Below are positions 41,861 to 51,501 of a stretch of DNA of 64,000 nucleotides, one piece after another. The stretch is from Clostridia bacterium (GTDB taxonomy: Bacteria > Bacillota_A > Clostridia > UBA1212 > UBA1255): assembly GCA_017522515.1 (NCBI GenBank), contig JAFWZH010000232.1, positions 1 through 64,000 of the forward strand, read 5' to 3'. The number at the start of each line of letters is the position of its first letter. The first letter of the stretch is position 1. The notes beneath the pieces are model-generated. The model saw only the letters and a list, made by a program, of their open reading frames with translations, ran no database searches and was not told the DNA's origin. Made by a program: the position numbers and the translations under genes.

Positions 41861-43681
41861 ATGAAACATAAATATTACAAGAAAACATACAGAATATTTG
41901 CTGCTTTTATTGTGCTTTTGCTGTGTGCGACAAGTTGTAACAGTGAAATAAATGATAATGCAGCCCCCGGTTCTGATAAAGGAGGCAGTGGCGGCAGTAA
42001 TTATTGGAACAGTAGTGAAATTGGCAAGGAAAATCTTCAGGAAGCCACAGCCGGAACAAATATAAATGTAACTTACAGCGGATTTGATGAAGATACGAGT
42101 GTAACCAATGAAGCTTGTCAGATAAAATTTGACGGAAACAATGCTGATATATCAGGTGCCGGAGCTGAAATAATAAAAGGCGAATGTGTAACGGTAAAAA
42201 TCGAAGAGGCAGGCACTTACGTTGTAAGCGGCAGTACTGATAATGGACAGTTGTATGTTGAGGCAGGTGAAAATCAAGTTCATTTGGTTTTGAACGGTGC
42301 GGTAATTAATTGTAAAAAAAGTGCTCCGATATACGTTAATAACGGGAAGAAAACAGTGATAACATTAGCGGAGAATACTGTAAACACTCTGACAGACGAA
42401 GAAAACTATGAATATTCCGTAACAGAAGTAGATGAGACAACAGGAGAAACAACCGGTGAGCCTAATGCGGCGCTTTTCAGTAAAAAAGCACTTACTATTA
42501 ATGGTAAGGGTACATTAAATGTTACGACTAACTTTAATAATGGTATAGGATGTAAGGATGAGCTGAAAATAATAAGCGGAAAAGTGAATGTTACAGCAGT
42601 AAATAATGCCATAAGAGGAAATGACTGCGTAGTAATAAAAGACGGTGAAATTAATGCTATCTCCAAAAGCGGCGATGGTATAAAATCTACAAAAGAAAAT
42701 AATGACCAAAAGGGTTATGTATATGTTGATGGAGGGAATGTAAATGTTACGGCTTATGAGGATGGCTTGCAGGCAGTAACGTTGCTGGCTGTAGCAGGCG
42801 GTGAAGTTTCGATATCCGCTGCTGATGATGGAATGCACTGCGATAAAATATTGGCTATAAGCGGTGGTACAATAAATATTACAAAAAGTTATGAGGGCAT
42901 TGAGGCAACGGTAATTAATATTTCCGGAGGTAAAACGTACGTTAAGGCAAGTGATGATGGACTTAATGCTACGGTTGGCAACAATACTTCAAACTCAAAC
43001 GAAAGATTTGGCGGTTTTGGTGGCGGTGGAGGCAGCATGCAATACCAAGAGGCTTGTCAAGTTAATATTTCCGGAGGTTACTTGTATGTTGATGCAAGTG
43101 GTGACGGACTTGATTCAAACGGAGATTTGACGATTAGCGGAGGCGTAGCTATAGTTAATGGTCCCACAAACGGAGGAAACGGTTCTTTGGATGCTAACGG
43201 TACAATTTATGCTAACGGAGGCTTTTTGGCAGCAGCCGGCAGTAACGGAATGGCGGAATATCCCACAGGCACATCAACACAAAATGTTATTATCATAACA
43301 TTTAACGGTATGCAGCAAGCAGAAACAATAATCAGGATTGTTGATGAAAACGGTGCTGATTTGCTGAATTTTGCACCATCAAAAACGTTTGGTTCCGTAA
43401 TTTTCAGCTCGCCTGATATAAAGAGCGGTTCCACATATACAGTATATACAGGAGGAGAATATTCCGGCGGCGATAAAAGTGACGGGCTTATGGCCAACGG
43501 TTCATATAGCGGAGGAAATATAGAAGGTGAAGTTTCTGTTTCGCAAATATTGTCTTATATCGGTGAAAGTGGAATGGGTGGTGGCTTTGGCGGCGGACGT
43601 AATCCCGGAATGAAACCTGATATGGGCCCCGGTGAAATGGGAGGAGGACAAAGACCGGATAAAAAACCGGGAAGATGGTAA
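41861..43681 (+). CDS. Surface lipoprotein with Cthe_2159/DUF4353-like carbohydrate-binding beta-helix
   Basis: 606 residues. A lipoprotein signal (CATSC) leads to a Gly/Ser linker, then a repetitive beta-helix with motifs such as AISKSGDGIKSTKENN, VTAYEDGLQAV, ISAADDGMHCDKI and VKASDDGLNAT, typical of Cthe_2159-type domains, which bind acidic plant polysaccharide and calcium. Two Gly-rich interruptions occur (GFGGGGG near residue 387 and a Gly/Pro/Met-rich C-terminus). It is outside the cell and probably binds pectin or another polyanionic glycan; enzymatic activity is not evident. Own terminator upstream; GGAG lies before the ATG. Confidence 0.85.
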   Translation: MKHKYYKKTYRIFAAFIVLLLCATSCNSEINDNAAPGSDKGGSGGSNYWNSSEIGKENLQEATAGTNINVTYSGFDEDTSVTNEACQIKFDGNNADISGAGAEIIKGECVTVKIEEAGTYVVSGSTDNGQLYVEAGENQVHLVLNGAVINCKKSAPIYVNNGKKTVITLAENTVNTLTDEENYEYSVTEVDETTGETTGEPNAALFSKKALTINGKGTLNVTTNFNNGIGCKDELKIISGKVNVTAVNNAIRGNDCVVIKDGEINAISKSGDGIKSTKENNDQKGYVYVDGGNVNVTAYEDGLQAVTLLAVAGGEVSISAADDGMHCDKILAISGGTINITKSYEGIEATVINISGGKTYVKASDDGLNATVGNNTSNSNERFGGFGGGGGSMQYQEACQVNISGGYLYVDASGDGLDSNGDLTISGGVAIVNGPTNGGNGSLDANGTIYANGGFLAAAGSNGMAEYPTGTSTQNVIIITFNGMQQAETIIRIVDENGADLLNFAPSKTFGSVIFSSPDIKSGSTYTVYTGGEYSGGDKSDGLMANGSYSGGNIEGEVSVSQILSYIGESGMGGGFGGGRNPGMKPDMGPGEMGGGQRPDKKPGRW

Positions 43682-43706
43682 AAATGTTAATAAATTATGA
43701 ACAAAG

Positions 43707-43735
43707 TTTACAAAAAGTTATATTAATGATATAAT
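43707..43735 (+). promoter_or_regulatory. Sigma-A promoter of the M23 peptidase gene
   Basis: TTTACA (43707-43712), 17-base spacer, TATAAT (43730-43735), 48 bases before the ATG. Confidence 0.75.
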
Positions 43736-43783
43736 CACCTCGATTGCGAGCTTGTGGCACGCAAAAAGAAAGGGATAATTTTG

Positions 43784-44737
43784 ATGAACGAACAAAGCAA
43801 CGAAACGCAGAAAGAAAATAATACAGCAAAGCAATCTTTTGTTAAAAGCTTGTTGCAAGCAGCCGTTGAAGAAATAAAATCTATTTCAAACGGTGCCATT
43901 GTTATGGTTTTGGTTTGTGCAGTTATTTCTGTATTGGGAATTGGTTTGTTTGCATCTAAAGCAGAAAACCAACAACTGGCAAAGGATAAAGCCGGACTTT
44001 CGGACAAGCTTTCTGAGAAAAACGATCAGATTAATAAATTAGAAGAGTCCCTTGAGGAAACACAGAAAGATGTTGCTGAGAAGAATGAAATAATTCAAAA
44101 CCAGCAAGAAGAAATAGAAAACAGTCAGATAGAAAAGGAACAAATCGGCGAAGCTCTCAAGGAACAAATCGGTAATCTTGATTTGACAGGTTCGGCAGCA
44201 TCACGTTCTGACGGAGAAATAAACAGCATTGAAAACAGCATCGCAGAGACAGAGCTTTTGATCAGAGATTATTTCGGATATACGGAGCAAGGTAACGAAT
44301 TGATTTCTGCTTTGTATGAAAAGGCAGATGCTTTCAGAGACGAACTTGACAGATATCCTGATTTTTATCCTACAGAGGGCGGCGTAGGTTCCCCCTTCGG
44401 ATATAGAAAGGATCCTATAAACGGTAATACAAAATTCCACACGGGAATTGATTTGGGAAGTTTCACGGGAACACCTATATTTGCGGCAGCTAAGGGTGAA
44501 GTTACATACGTTGGATTTGAAACAGGTTACGGTCTTTATGTTTTGGTTGATCACGGTAACGGATTTGAAACAAAATATGCTCATTTAGATGAAGCTTTTG
44601 TACAAGTAGGCGACATGGTTGAAAAGGGAGACCATATTGCGGCAATGGGTGCAACGGGAAGAGTTACAGGGCCGCATCTTCACTTTGAAGTAATTTTAAA
44701 TGGCGAATTCAAAAATCCTGCAGACTATATTATGTAA
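43784..44737 (+). CDS. Membrane-anchored M23 family peptidase with coiled coil
   Basis: 317 residues. A transmembrane helix (about 37-60) is followed by a long coiled coil (about 60-140) rich in Glu/Lys/Gln, then a LytM/M23 domain with the zinc residues in KFHTGIDLG (His, Asp) and HLHFEV. The zinc endopeptidase would act on peptidoglycan cross-links. Coiled coil plus M23 resembles EnvC-like or clostridial septal activators. The start is ATG 43784, with AAAGGGA 8 bases before; the frame from GTG 43754 lacks a site. It has its own promoter and terminator. Confidence 0.92.
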   Translation: MNEQSNETQKENNTAKQSFVKSLLQAAVEEIKSISNGAIVMVLVCAVISVLGIGLFASKAENQQLAKDKAGLSDKLSEKNDQINKLEESLEETQKDVAEKNEIIQNQQEEIENSQIEKEQIGEALKEQIGNLDLTGSAASRSDGEINSIENSIAETELLIRDYFGYTEQGNELISALYEKADAFRDELDRYPDFYPTEGGVGSPFGYRKDPINGNTKFHTGIDLGSFTGTPIFAAAKGEVTYVGFETGYGLYVLVDHGNGFETKYAHLDEAFVQVGDMVEKGDHIAAMGATGRVTGPHLHFEVILNGEFKNPADYIM

Positions 44738-44761
44738 ATAATTAATAACAATAAAATCTCG

Positions 44762-44799
44762 GCAGCGGCGAAACAAATTATTCTTGCCGCTGCTTTTTT
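44762..44799 (+). terminator. Rho-independent terminator of the M23 gene
   Basis: GCAGCGGC (44762-44769) pairs with GCCGCTGC (44786-44793), then TTTTTT. Confidence 0.9.
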
Positions 44800-44959
44800 A
44801 TATGGTATTGATTCTGATTGCTTATATCGATTATAGGCGGCTTTGTTTAATTTTCGCTGTAATAACAAAGCACGCTTTTTCTTAAAAAATAAAGTCAAAG
44901 ACACAGCATAAGCTCCTGGAATATTGTATCGGTTCATTTATATGCTGTATCAAATTGTT

Positions 44960-46015
44960 TTATTCTTTAAATTCATCTAATATTACATCAAGAAAATCTC
45001 TTAAGCTGTGACAAGTCTTTCCTTGAATGGTTTTAGCCTCGCGAGCATTAAGCATGGCATTCAAAACAGCCTCTTCTGTTGCCTCGCCGACAGCTTTGAA
45101 AACAGAATTTAAAAAATCATCTTTAATATAGGTTGCGGTAAAAAAAGTATCTGAATTGTCTGTGTGGACATTTGCAGTGGAAAAACCCAAGAATACCTCT
45201 CCGCTACCGTGACTTGTATATGAACCATTACGTATAAGACCGATATCTACGCGTTTTAAAACCCTTTTGATTTGTCTGTTAGACAGAGGGATGTCAGTAG
45301 CCATAATTACGATCACAGAACCCTTTTCTGCGTAATTTAGTCTGTCAATATGCTCTTTTAATTTAAGACCTACTTTTTTGCCGTCAATACGCAAATCTTC
45401 GCAGTGCCCGTGGTTGGTTTGAACGAGTATTCCGACAGTGTATTCCTTGCCCTCAATCTCTACTATTCTTGAAGCAGAACCAATGCCTCCCTTAAATCCG
45501 TGGCATTTTGTGCCGGAACCTGCACCTACGTCACCCTCTTCAAAGTCCACACATGCGTTTTCGATAGCTTCAAAAACATGCTTGGTTTCAACAGCTCTCT
45601 TTCTGATATTATTTATGAGGCTGTCATTGCATTCTAAAACTGGTATATTGATTGAACAAAATACATCATCGTTTGCTAAATTGTCGATAACATAATCAAG
45701 CATACCGTCTAATACTTTGCCTACATTAAGTGTGTTTGTAAGGGCAATCGGAGCTTCTAAAAGACCAAGCTCATCGATTTGTACAAGACCGGCACTTTTC
45801 CCGTAACCGTTTAAAACGTAAACTGCTGCTTCCAGTTTATTTGTGTAAATGTTATCCTCTGAAGGTAAAATTACTGTAACACCGGTATAATTCTCTGCGT
45901 TTTTTATTGTGGAATGCCCCACACGCACGCCTTTTACGTCTGTTATCTTATTCAAATTACCTGTAGGCATGTTGCCGATTTTAATATAATCAGAAATTTT
46001 AATTTGATTTTCCAT
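44960..46015 (-). CDS. P1 family (DmpA-type, S58) peptidase
   Basis: 351 residues. The fold starts with ITDVKGVRVGHSTI and includes GSGTKCHGFKGGIGSASR. The block RNGSYTSHGSGEVFLGFSTAN holds the Gly-Ser autoprocessing site of DmpA-like aminopeptidases, whose exposed serine is the nucleophile. These enzymes remove N-terminal D- or beta-amino acids or act on small amides; the substrate is open. It lacks a signal peptide and is 25 bases downstream of ygiQ, so it is probably co-transcribed with it. Confidence 0.9.
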   Translation of the reverse strand: MENQIKISDYIKIGNMPTGNLNKITDVKGVRVGHSTIKNAENYTGVTVILPSEDNIYTNKLEAAVYVLNGYGKSAGLVQIDELGLLEAPIALTNTLNVGKVLDGMLDYVIDNLANDDVFCSINIPVLECNDSLINNIRKRAVETKHVFEAIENACVDFEEGDVGAGSGTKCHGFKGGIGSASRIVEIEGKEYTVGILVQTNHGHCEDLRIDGKKVGLKLKEHIDRLNYAEKGSVIVIMATDIPLSNRQIKRVLKRVDIGLIRNGSYTSHGSGEVFLGFSTANVHTDNSDTFFTATYIKDDFLNSVFKAVGEATEEAVLNAMLNAREAKTIQGKTCHSLRDFLDVILDEFKE

Positions 46016-46040
46016 CTTATAAAAGCCTCTCTTTAATATC

Positions 46041-47903
46041 TTATCGTTTCATTCTTTTGCCGTGCTTTTTTGTTACTTGGGCAGGAACTTTACTTTTAAA
46101 CGTTTTTTGCTTAGTGGATATCGGCGCAACAAGGCACTCAGGCTTGCTTCCGATTAAGTCTTTTCTTCCGGCCTTTGTTAGTGCGGCAATAACAGCCTGC
46201 CTGTTTTCCGGACGGAAATATTGCAGTAACGCTCTTTGCTCTGCTTTTTCTTCTTTTGTTTTTGGCACATATACTTTTTTCATTGTATAAGGATCAATTC
46301 CGGAGTAGAACATACAGGTTGAAATTGTGCCCGGTGTAGGATAAAAATCTTGTACTTGTTGAGGTCTTAACTTTTGTTCTTTTAAAAACAAAGCTAATTC
46401 AATCGCATCCTTCAAGGTTGAACCGGGATGCGAAGACATCAAATACGGCACCAAATACTGTTCCTTCTTTATCTTTTTGCTTATTGCAAAGTATTTTTGC
46501 GCAAATTTCTTATATGCTTCGATGTGAGGTTTGCCCATTTTATCCAATACAGCGGCAGAACAGTGTTCAGGCGCCACCTTTAACTGTCCGCTTACATGAT
46601 GTTCTACAAGCTCTTTAAAAAATGTATCGTCTTTATCTAAAAGTAAATAGTCATAACGTATTCCGGAACGTATGAATACTTTTTTTACTTTCGGAACAGC
46701 GCGCAAATCCCTAAGCAGAGAGAGGTATTCCGTATGGTCAACCTTTAAAGCTTTGCATGGAGTAGGCGCCAAGCACTTCTTTGAAGGACAAAGTCCGTGC
46801 TTTTTTTGTTTTTCACAAGACGGGATTCTGAAATTCGCTGTAGGCCCGCCTAAATCGTGAATGTATCCTTTGAAATTGGGCCTTTGCGTCAGTAAGTTCG
46901 CCTCACGCAAAATCGACTCGCGACTTCGGCAAGTGACAGCACGTCCTTGATGAAAAGCAATTGAACAGAAATTGCATGCTCCGAAGCAACCACGGTTGTG
47001 AGTTATGGAAAATTCTACTTCTGCAATAGCCGGTACACCGCCAACTGCATCATAAGAAGGGTGCCATGTCCTTTCATAAGGCAGAGCATATATTTCATCT
47101 AATTCTTTTGTTGTAAGAGGCATCATAGGCGGATTCTGAACGAGCCAACCTTTTTGTTGTTCTTGAATAAGAGGCTTGCCGCGCACAGCGTCTTGTTCGT
47201 CAAGCTCAATGCGACAAGACTCAGCATATTTTTCTTTGCTTTCTGTGATTTCTTTAAAGGAAGGCAAATAGATAGCCGCCTTCTTTGTGGGACGCTTTTT
47301 CGTCATGTAGCAAGTGCCTCTTATATCTGTCAGAGATGCAATCGGTTCACCGTTATTTAGCCGCCTGACAATTTGGCGAGTTTGATTTTCGCCCATACCG
47401 AAAGAAAGCAGGTCGGCTTCGCAATCCTCCATAACAGAAGGCATAACCTTATCTTTCCAATAGTCATAACCGGCAAAACGCCTGAGGGAAGCTTCCAGGC
47501 CACCTATAATTATGGGAATATTTCCGTAAATTTCTCTTATTTTTTTGCAGTAGACGGTAAGTGCTCTGTCGGGACGGAATCCTGCCTTGCCACCGGGAGA
47601 GTATGCGTCATCGCTACGTCTTTTTTTTGCGGCGGTATAGTGAGCTACCATAGAGTCAACATTGCCGGAATTTACCATAAAGCCCAAACGTGGTTTGCCA
47701 AAACGAGTGAAATCCTTTGATGTTTTCCAGTCGGGTTGTGCTAAAATTGCAACACGCATTCCTTCGTCCTCAAGAACTCTCGAAATAATTGCCGTGCCAA
47801 AAGACGGATGGTCTACGTATGCATCGCCCGTTACGAGTACAAAATCGACCTCGTCCCATCCTCTTTCATGGATTTCTTTTGCAGTAATTGGTAGAAATGC
47901 CAT
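46041..47903 (-). CDS. ygiQ: YgiQ family radical SAM protein
   Basis: 620 residues. The radical SAM cluster cysteines are in THNRGCFGACNFCSIAFHQG (CxxxCxxC); the N-terminus MAFLPITAKEIHERGWDEVD and the block YSPGGKAGFRPDRALTVYC are diagnostic of YgiQ. The C-terminus is a highly basic tail. YgiQ's biochemical role remains unknown, though it is widespread. AAAGGCGG precedes the ATG. It leads a minus-strand pair with the DmpA-type peptidase and is divergent from the lipoprotein gene at 48 kb. Confidence 0.93.
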   Translation of the reverse strand: MAFLPITAKEIHERGWDEVDFVLVTGDAYVDHPSFGTAIISRVLEDEGMRVAILAQPDWKTSKDFTRFGKPRLGFMVNSGNVDSMVAHYTAAKKRRSDDAYSPGGKAGFRPDRALTVYCKKIREIYGNIPIIIGGLEASLRRFAGYDYWKDKVMPSVMEDCEADLLSFGMGENQTRQIVRRLNNGEPIASLTDIRGTCYMTKKRPTKKAAIYLPSFKEITESKEKYAESCRIELDEQDAVRGKPLIQEQQKGWLVQNPPMMPLTTKELDEIYALPYERTWHPSYDAVGGVPAIAEVEFSITHNRGCFGACNFCSIAFHQGRAVTCRSRESILREANLLTQRPNFKGYIHDLGGPTANFRIPSCEKQKKHGLCPSKKCLAPTPCKALKVDHTEYLSLLRDLRAVPKVKKVFIRSGIRYDYLLLDKDDTFFKELVEHHVSGQLKVAPEHCSAAVLDKMGKPHIEAYKKFAQKYFAISKKIKKEQYLVPYLMSSHPGSTLKDAIELALFLKEQKLRPQQVQDFYPTPGTISTCMFYSGIDPYTMKKVYVPKTKEEKAEQRALLQYFRPENRQAVIAALTKAGRKDLIGSKPECLVAPISTKQKTFKSKVPAQVTKKHGKRMKR

Positions 47904-47986
47904 TTTTTGAACCGCCTTTCAAAATTAACAATGTAAACTATAGCACATTTTACACTGAAAAAAAAGGACTGTGTGAGAAATTTGTA

Positions 47987-48015
47987 TTGACATTTAAGGC
48001 GCGAATAGCTATAAA
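47987..48015 (+). promoter_or_regulatory. Sigma-A promoter of the lipoprotein gene at 48.06 kb
   Basis: TTGACA (47987-47992), 17-base spacer, TATAAA (48010-48015). Confidence 0.8.
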
Positions 48016-48063
48016 TTAAGCATAGTTATTTGTACTATGAAGGTTTTTGTGAAGGAGTTATTT

Positions 48064-48786
48064 ATGAAAAGGTTGGTGCTATTGATGTTGAGCGTTTGTA
48101 TGATGTGTCCTGCTGTGACAAGCTGTTCAAGAGGAACAGCTCCGTATTATGTGCGTTCGCCGTATAATGAAGAAGGTACACAGATAGGAAAGTACGACAG
48201 CTTAAAAGAAGCTAAAGAAAAGGCTGACGAAAAGAAAGAATACGGATATGCAGTTTTTGATTCAAAGGGAGAATTTATATATGCTCCCGGCAAAACGCTT
48301 GTATCGGCAAAAATTCTTTGGGAAGCAAAGATTATAGCTGATCATATACGAGATAACGGCTATTCTTACGGTCATTGCAGGATTAATCCTGCACTTACGG
48401 CAGGTAAAGAAGATTGTGAAAAGCTGGTTTCTTGTGACAGACTTGTAGGTTGGGCTCTTTATAATTCCGGATTTAAAGAAGGACAACCTACAGCTCACGG
48501 TCTTATGGCTGATTTGATACCCTTTATGGTTGATAAAGGCTTTAAAAAAATAGAAAATCCGGCAAAGTTATTACCGGGAGACGTTGTATATGTAGGGTAT
48601 GAGGGAGAACCTGAACCTTACGGCCATGTATTTTTGTATGCAGGGGAAGGACCGGATGGATTGTATTACAGATATGACGGAGGTTCTGACGCCAGAATAA
48701 GGTCTACTCAGCCGTCTTTAGAACCGCTTTCTTACGAGCCTAACAGGATTTTTATTTGTGCATACAGAGCTCCTGACGTGGATTGA
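48064..48786 (+). CDS. Lipoprotein with a papain-fold/NlpC-P60-like domain
   Basis: 240 residues with a lipoprotein signal (lipobox VTSC). The mature domain has SCDRLVGWALYNSGF, a Cys at the head of a helix as in NlpC/P60 enzymes, followed by LLPGDVVYVGYEGEPEPYGHVFLYAG with the His after a GDVV strand. These are the landmarks of cysteine peptidases and amidases of the papain-like clan, often active on wall peptides. The N-terminal SPYNEEGTQIGKYDSLKEAKEKAD looks like a small accessory region. Start at ATG 48064, with AAGGAG just upstream. The exact family is uncertain. Confidence 0.7.
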   Translation: MKRLVLLMLSVCMMCPAVTSCSRGTAPYYVRSPYNEEGTQIGKYDSLKEAKEKADEKKEYGYAVFDSKGEFIYAPGKTLVSAKILWEAKIIADHIRDNGYSYGHCRINPALTAGKEDCEKLVSCDRLVGWALYNSGFKEGQPTAHGLMADLIPFMVDKGFKKIENPAKLLPGDVVYVGYEGEPEPYGHVFLYAGEGPDGLYYRYDGGSDARIRSTQPSLEPLSYEPNRIFICAYRAPDVD

Positions 48787-48819
48787 GTTCCGGCATATTT
48801 TTAAAAAAGAATAAAAGGG

Positions 48820-48848
48820 TTGTTTTTTTTGTATACGTAGGGTATAAT
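48820..48848 (+). promoter_or_regulatory. Promoter of gap
   Basis: TTGTTT (48820-48825), 17-base spacer, TATAAT (48843-48848), 40 bases before the ATG. Confidence 0.8.
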
Positions 48849-48888
48849 AACAAATGGTAAATTTTTATATTTAATGGAGGTAACAATT

Positions 48889-49902
48889 ATGGCAGTTAAA
48901 GTTGCTATTAATGGTTTTGGACGTATCGGCCGTCTTGCATTCAGACAAATGTTTGGAGCCGAAGGATATGAAGTAGTTGCAATTAACGATTTGACAAGCC
49001 CTGAAATGCTTGCTCATCTTTTAAAGTATGATACAGCACAGGGAAGATATGACGGACACACAGTTGAGTGTGATGAGACATCTATCACAGTTGATGGCAA
49101 AAAAATCACAATTTATGCAGAGAAAGACGCTAAGGATCTTCCTTGGGGAGAAATCGGTGTTGACGTAGTTCTTGAGTGTACAGGTTTCTACACATCAAAA
49201 GCTAAAGCTCAGGCACACATCGATGCAGGTGCTAAAAAGGTAGTTATTTCTGCTCCTGCAGGAAATGACCTTCCTACAATCGTATTCAGCGTTAACGAGA
49301 AAACTCTTACAGCTGATGACAAGATCATTTCTGCTGCTTCTTGTACAACAAACTGCCTTGCTCCTATGGCTAAAGCTCTTAACGATTACGCAGCTATCCA
49401 GAGCGGTATCATGACAACAGTTCATGCATACACAGGCGACCAGATGGTTCTCGATGGTCCTCACAGAAAAGGAGACAAGAGAAGAGCAAGAGCTGCTGCA
49501 GCTAACATCGTTCCTAACTCAACAGGTGCTGCTAAAGCTATCGGCCTTGTAATTCCTGAGCTCAACGGTAAGCTCATCGGTTCTGCACAGAGAGTTCCTG
49601 TTCCTACAGGTTCAACAACAATCCTTATCGCTGTTGTTAAAGGTGCTGACGTTACTAAAGAAGGCATCAACGCTGCAATGAAAGCTGCTTCTTCAGCTTC
49701 TTTCGGATATACAGAGGAAGAGCTCGTTTCAAGCGATATCATCGGTATCAAATATGGTTCACTCTTCGATGCTACACAAACAATGGTATCTAAGATTTCT
49801 GACGACACATACCAAGTACAAGTTGTTTCATGGTATGACAACGAGAATTCTTATACAAGCCAGATGGTTAGAACAATTAAGTATTTTGCTGAGTTGAAAT
49901 AA
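48889..49902 (+). CDS. gap: Glyceraldehyde-3-phosphate dehydrogenase
   Basis: 337 residues. The NAD-binding start is [14 protein letters not shown], the catalytic Cys is in [13 protein letters not shown], and the closing region [12 protein letters not shown] is conserved. It carries out the phosphorylating oxidation step of glycolysis. ATG 48889 is chosen, with GGAGG 8 bases before. Codon use differs from its neighbours: isoleucine is ATC or ATT and almost never ATA, as expected for a very highly expressed gene. It is monocistronic with a strong promoter and terminator; the usual pgk-tpi partners do not follow it. Confidence 0.97.
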   Translation: MAVKVAINGFGRIGRLAFRQMFGAEGYEVVAINDLTSPEMLAHLLKYDTAQGRYDGHTVECDETSITVDGKKITIYAEKDAKDLPWGEIGVDVVLECTGFYTSKAKAQAHIDAGAKKVVISAPAGNDLPTIVFSVNEKTLTADDKIISAASCTTNCLAPMAKALNDYAAIQSGIMTTVHAYTGDQMVLDGPHRKGDKRRARAAAANIVPNSTGAAKAIGLVIPELNGKLIGSAQRVPVPTGSTTILIAVVKGADVTKEGINAAMKAASSASFGYTEEELVSSDIIGIKYGSLFDATQTMVSKISDDTYQVQVVSWYDNENSYTSQMVRTIKYFAELK

Positions 49903-49924
49903 TACAAATCCTATGGTTTGATTC

Positions 49925-49973
49925 GGACCGGAAATCACAGCTTTATGCTGTTGATTTTCGGTCCTTTGTTTTT
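49925..49973 (+). terminator. Rho-independent terminator of gap
   Basis: A long stem, GGACCGGAAATCACAGC with GCTGTTGATTTTCGGTCC (one mismatch, one bulge), then a T-rich tail. Confidence 0.9.
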
Positions 49974-50047
49974 AAGCAAAAGGCTTTATTTATAAATGAA
50001 AAAAGTATATAATATCAAAAGCTGAAATTCTTGCCGGCAGGTGAAAA

Positions 50048-51232
50048 ATGATAAAACATAAAGTATGCGGAATTATTTGCGAATACAATCCTTTTCATAA
50101 CGGACACAAATATCACATTTCTGAGGCGCGTAGATTCTCAGAGGCGGATTATGTGATTGCAGTTATGAGCGGAAATTTTGTGCAACGGGGAGAACCTGCT
50201 ATTCTTGACAAATGGGCAAGGACAGAAATGGCACTTAAAAGCGGAGTCGACATGGTATTGGAGCTGCCGGCTGTATATGCACTTTCGTCTGCTGAATACT
50301 TTGCGACCGGAGCAGTTGATTTGTTGCAAAAAACAGGTATTGTTACTCATATTTCTTTTGGCAGTGAATCTTTCGAAGGCGTTTCCGGAGCTGATGAGCT
50401 AAAGAGAATTGCCGAAGAAACAATAAATGGCCCTTCTGTAAATAAAGAGTCCTTAAAAGCAGGCTGTTCGTTTGCGGCTGCCAGCAGGAATTCCGTCGTA
50501 GCAAAGGCAAATGACGTCTTGGCAACGGAATATTTGCGCGCGTTGAATCGTCTGCAAGCAAATATGCAGATAGTACCGATAAAAAGAAATGGTGCAGGGC
50601 ATAGCGGTGAAGGCAGCGCCATGTTTATCAGACAATTGATATACGAAGGGAAAATCTCTGAGGTACAAAACTATGTGCCTGCAGAATCTTTTGAGATTTT
50701 ACAGAGAGAAATCAATGATGGAAAGTGTCCTGTGTATGCGAAAAATTTCGAGAAAATTATTATAGCCGACTTGCGTCGGCTTGGTGTGGAGGGTTTACGG
50801 GATAGACCTTTCGTAAGTGAAGGATTGGAATATAAGATTTACGACGCTGCATGTAACTGTAGTACATTTGCAGATTTAGTTGAGGAATGTACCTCAAAAA
50901 GATATACCGCTTCGAGAATACGACGCATTGTTTTCGCTTCCATGCTGGGTATTTTGCGCAAAAATGTGACTTCACCTGTGCCTTATATCAGAGTTTTAGG
51001 AATGCGGCGAAATTGTGGAGCCCTTATGGATTTGTTGCAACAAAATGCCGCTGTTCCGATAATTTTGTCTAAAGCGAAGTTTTTACATCAATCGGAGGAG
51101 GAACAATCGAACTTTGCTTCTGAGCTCCTTAAAATTGAAAATAATACAGCTGATTTATATTCGCTCGCTTTTTCTGATGCCCAAAGCAGGGTTGGTGCTA
51201 CGGAGTTGACGCATCCTCTCATTTTCGTATGA
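50048..51232 (+). CDS. tmcAL: tRNA(Met) cytidine acetate ligase
   Basis: 394 residues with a nucleotidyltransferase fold. The ATP site is IICEYNPFHNGHKYH and the following block is VMSGNFVQRGEPAILDKW, both typical of TmcAL (YlbM). It uses ATP and acetate to form N4-acetylcytidine in the wobble base of elongator tRNA-Met. The tRNA encoded in this window is the initiator, not the substrate. CAGGTG precedes the ATG. The C-terminus is about 20 residues shorter than the Bacillus protein, with no sign of disruption. Confidence 0.92.
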   Translation: MIKHKVCGIICEYNPFHNGHKYHISEARRFSEADYVIAVMSGNFVQRGEPAILDKWARTEMALKSGVDMVLELPAVYALSSAEYFATGAVDLLQKTGIVTHISFGSESFEGVSGADELKRIAEETINGPSVNKESLKAGCSFAAASRNSVVAKANDVLATEYLRALNRLQANMQIVPIKRNGAGHSGEGSAMFIRQLIYEGKISEVQNYVPAESFEILQREINDGKCPVYAKNFEKIIIADLRRLGVEGLRDRPFVSEGLEYKIYDAACNCSTFADLVEECTSKRYTASRIRRIVFASMLGILRKNVTSPVPYIRVLGMRRNCGALMDLLQQNAAVPIILSKAKFLHQSEEEQSNFASELLKIENNTADLYSLAFSDAQSRVGATELTHPLIFV

Positions 51233-51501
51233 ATCAATCTGTTTTTTTCATGCCAAAGGCCGTTCTTAATAAACAACTGATGGGTTTCGGTGGTTTGATT
51301 ACTATTACTTTCATTTTGCACCTCAATTGGGATTAATTGCGTTTGTTACATTATATTGTTTTTCGTAAAAATGTGTTCGCAGATAAAAAATTAATATTAT
51401 TCGAAAAATAAGGGTAAAATTGTTGAGATTATATTTCATTTATGATAATATTACCAACGATATATATAAATCATGTAAACCGAATAGCCGGGAGATTAAA
51501 T

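Noticed and set aside
44725..44937. A 70-codon minus-strand frame between the M23 and DmpA-type genes
   Set aside because: It covers the M23 terminator and the end of that gene, has no ribosome-binding site, and resembles no family; probably noncoding. The gap holds only the terminator.
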